Shown here: piece by piece, positions 33,442 to 34,221 of the stretch | How positions within the stretch are numbered: the stretch's first letter is position 1 | How the letters are laid out: each line of letters starts with the position of its first letter | Assembly: GCA_038251625.1 (NCBI GenBank) | Contig: JBBSBE010000031.1 | Location: 1-34,221 of the forward strand | Length of the DNA stretch: 34,221 nucleotides | Source: JBBQXK01 sp038251625 | GTDB taxonomy: Bacteria; Pseudomonadota; Alphaproteobacteria; Rhodobacterales; Rhodobacteraceae | Reading direction: 5' to 3' | Made by a program: the position numbers and the translations under genes | The notes under the pieces: generated by a model | Databases searched by the model: none | Seen by the model: the letters and a program-made list of their open reading frames with translations, nothing else | What the model was told of the DNA's origin: nothing

Positions 33442-34221
33442 CCCGCCAATTCCCCCCCTTCTTCTCTGGTCAAATATCCTCGGGGGGTGAGGCCAAAGGC
33501 CGAGGGGGGCAGACAGCCCCCCTGTTCCCCGCTTCCACCGCGCAGGTGGCCCGGCTTGCAGATGGCCGCCTGCACCTGCACGAAGGGCCGATCGACCTGA
33601 TCCTCTTTGCCGAAGGTCCCGGCGCAGCCGGGGCCGAGGCCCGCGCCGTCGCCCGCTTCACGGGCCTTCTGGCCAGCCTTGCGGCAGAGCTTGCTGCCTT
33701 GCGTTCGGCAAGCGCAGAGCCGCTTTCCGGCCCCATCGCGCGGGTCATGGCAGCCGCCGTTGCCCCTTTTCGCCCCGCCTTCATCACGCCGATGGCCGCC
33801 GTCGCCGGGGCCGTTGCGGATGCAGTTCTGGCGGCGATGGTCGCGGGCGGCGGGGTCCGCCGCGCCTGTGTGAACAACGGCGGCGATATCGCCCTCCACC
33901 TCGCCCCCGGCACCACCTTCTGCGCCGCCATTGCCGCCCGTCCGGGCCTGCCCGACCGCGTGACGATCCGCGCGGGCGATGGCATCGGCGGCATCGCAAC
34001 CTCGGGCTGGCGCGGGCGCAGCCAGTCGCTTGGGATCGCCGACAGCGTGACCGTGCTGGCCAGAACCGCCGCCATGGCCGATGCCGCCGCCACGATGATT
34101 GCCAATGCGGTGGACCTGCCCGGCCACCACGCCATCGCCCGCCGACCCGCCCGCGAAATCAAGGCCGACAGCGATCTTGGCGATCTGCCGGTCACGGTGG
34201 CGGTGGGGCCCCTCTCGAACG
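33438..34221 (+). CDS. UPF0280 family protein (ApbE superfamily), cut by the window end
   Basis: The frame is open from ATG 33438 to the right edge, at least 261 codons. From about residue 38 on it matches UPF0280/COG2122: LADGRLHLHEGPIDLI, the FITPMAAVAGAVADAVL block, RACVNNGGDIALHL, and the C-terminal GIATSGWRG, SLGIADSVTVLA and MADAAATMIANAVD motifs shared with ApbE flavin transferases. Its biochemical role is not established. It overlaps the reductase stop by four bases, so a supporting job for that enzyme is likely, perhaps flavin handling. Residues about 9-30 are unusual: they are encoded by a hairpin-rich sequence resembling an intergenic repeat, and the family-like region begins only after it. 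Confidence 0.75.
   Translation, partial: MTRQFPPFFSGQISSGGEAKGRGGQTAPLFPASTAQVARLADGRLHLHEGPIDLILFAEGPGAAGAEARAVARFTGLLASLAAELAALRSASAEPLSGPIARVMAAAVAPFRPAFITPMAAVAGAVADAVLAAMVAGGGVRRACVNNGGDIALHLAPGTTFCAAIAARPGLPDRVTIRAGDGIGGIATSGWRGRSQSLGIADSVTVLARTAAMADAAATMIANAVDLPGHHAIARRPAREIKADSDLGDLPVTVAVGPLSN
33461..33523 (+). repeat. Hairpin-rich repeat-like element inside the 5' end of the UPF0280 gene
   Basis: The segment contains CTTCTCTGGTCAAATATCCT, then CCTCGG (33478-33483) pairing with CCGAGG (33500-33505), GGCC-AAA-GGCC (33491-33501), and GGGGGGC (33504-33510) pairing with GCCCCCC (33516-33522). I recall closely similar sequences scattered between genes in Rhodobacteraceae genomes, so it is probably a dispersed palindromic element read through in frame. 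Confidence 0.5.

Noticed and set aside
1..34221. tRNA, rRNA, phage attachment sites or defence systems
   Set aside because: I saw no cloverleaf-like sequence, rRNA segment, integrase, toxin-antitoxin or restriction gene in the window.

Overview
The window is high-GC alphaproteobacterial chromosome. Gene content and protein style point to the Rhodobacteraceae (Roseobacter/Rhodobacter group): slt, dapA and smpB close together, a standalone Hint-domain protein, an ALDH16-type double aldehyde dehydrogenase, a fused MrpAB antiporter subunit and RTX/DUF4214 exoproteins. I assigned the lineage from recalled family knowledge, not from a search. I see no rRNA, tRNA or CRISPR array.

Layout. 1-673: XRE-cupin regulator reaching the left edge. 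690-1280: decayed IS3-family insertion sequence on the minus strand. 1466-4783: large secreted protein with a polysaccharide-lyase-like jelly-roll, about 29 RTX repeats, DUF4214 modules and a C-terminal RTX tail. 5039-8247: NADPH-dependent FMN reductase, then a divergent pair (FAD oxidoreductase on minus; MnmD tRNA methyltransferase on plus) that looks like a split MnmC, and a DMT-family transporter. 8244-11201: lytic transglycosylase (minus) divergent from dapA. 11300-13726: accessory-looking block between dapA and smpB, holding an ArsR repressor with a vicinal Cys pair, an ArsP-like permease and a Hint-domain protein, with a strong hairpin and an AT-rich regulatory patch. 13788-15661: smpB, pgsA, moaD, moaE. 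15665-18406: adenine deaminase (minus) and a second DMT transporter (plus). 18558-24437: six-gene Mrp/Pha Na+(K+)/H+ antiporter operon (mrpAB-C-D-E-F-G). 24540-27860: deoC and ALDH16, preceded by a TetR/RutR-like palindrome. 27864-34221: MarR repressor divergent from a tightly overlapping operon of a molybdenum hydroxylase (FAD subunit, then a fused 2Fe-2S/Mo-cofactor subunit), a 6-hydroxynicotinate-reductase-like Fe-S protein and a UPF0280 (ApbE-superfamily) protein cut by the right edge.

The right-hand operon is the most interesting system. Its gene content fits a hydroxylate-then-reduce route for an N-heteroaromatic ring, with nicotinate the best guess (nicotinate to 6-hydroxynicotinate to tetrahydro-6-oxonicotinate), under a MarR repressor whose likely operator (two TGTTTGC/GCAAACA arms) overlaps the promoter. 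MoaD/MoaE elsewhere in the window belong to synthesis of the molybdenum cofactor the hydroxylase needs. deoC and ALDH16 form a second catabolic unit: the aldolase makes acetaldehyde and the dehydrogenase could oxidise it. All functions are by recognition of sequence families; substrates are inference.
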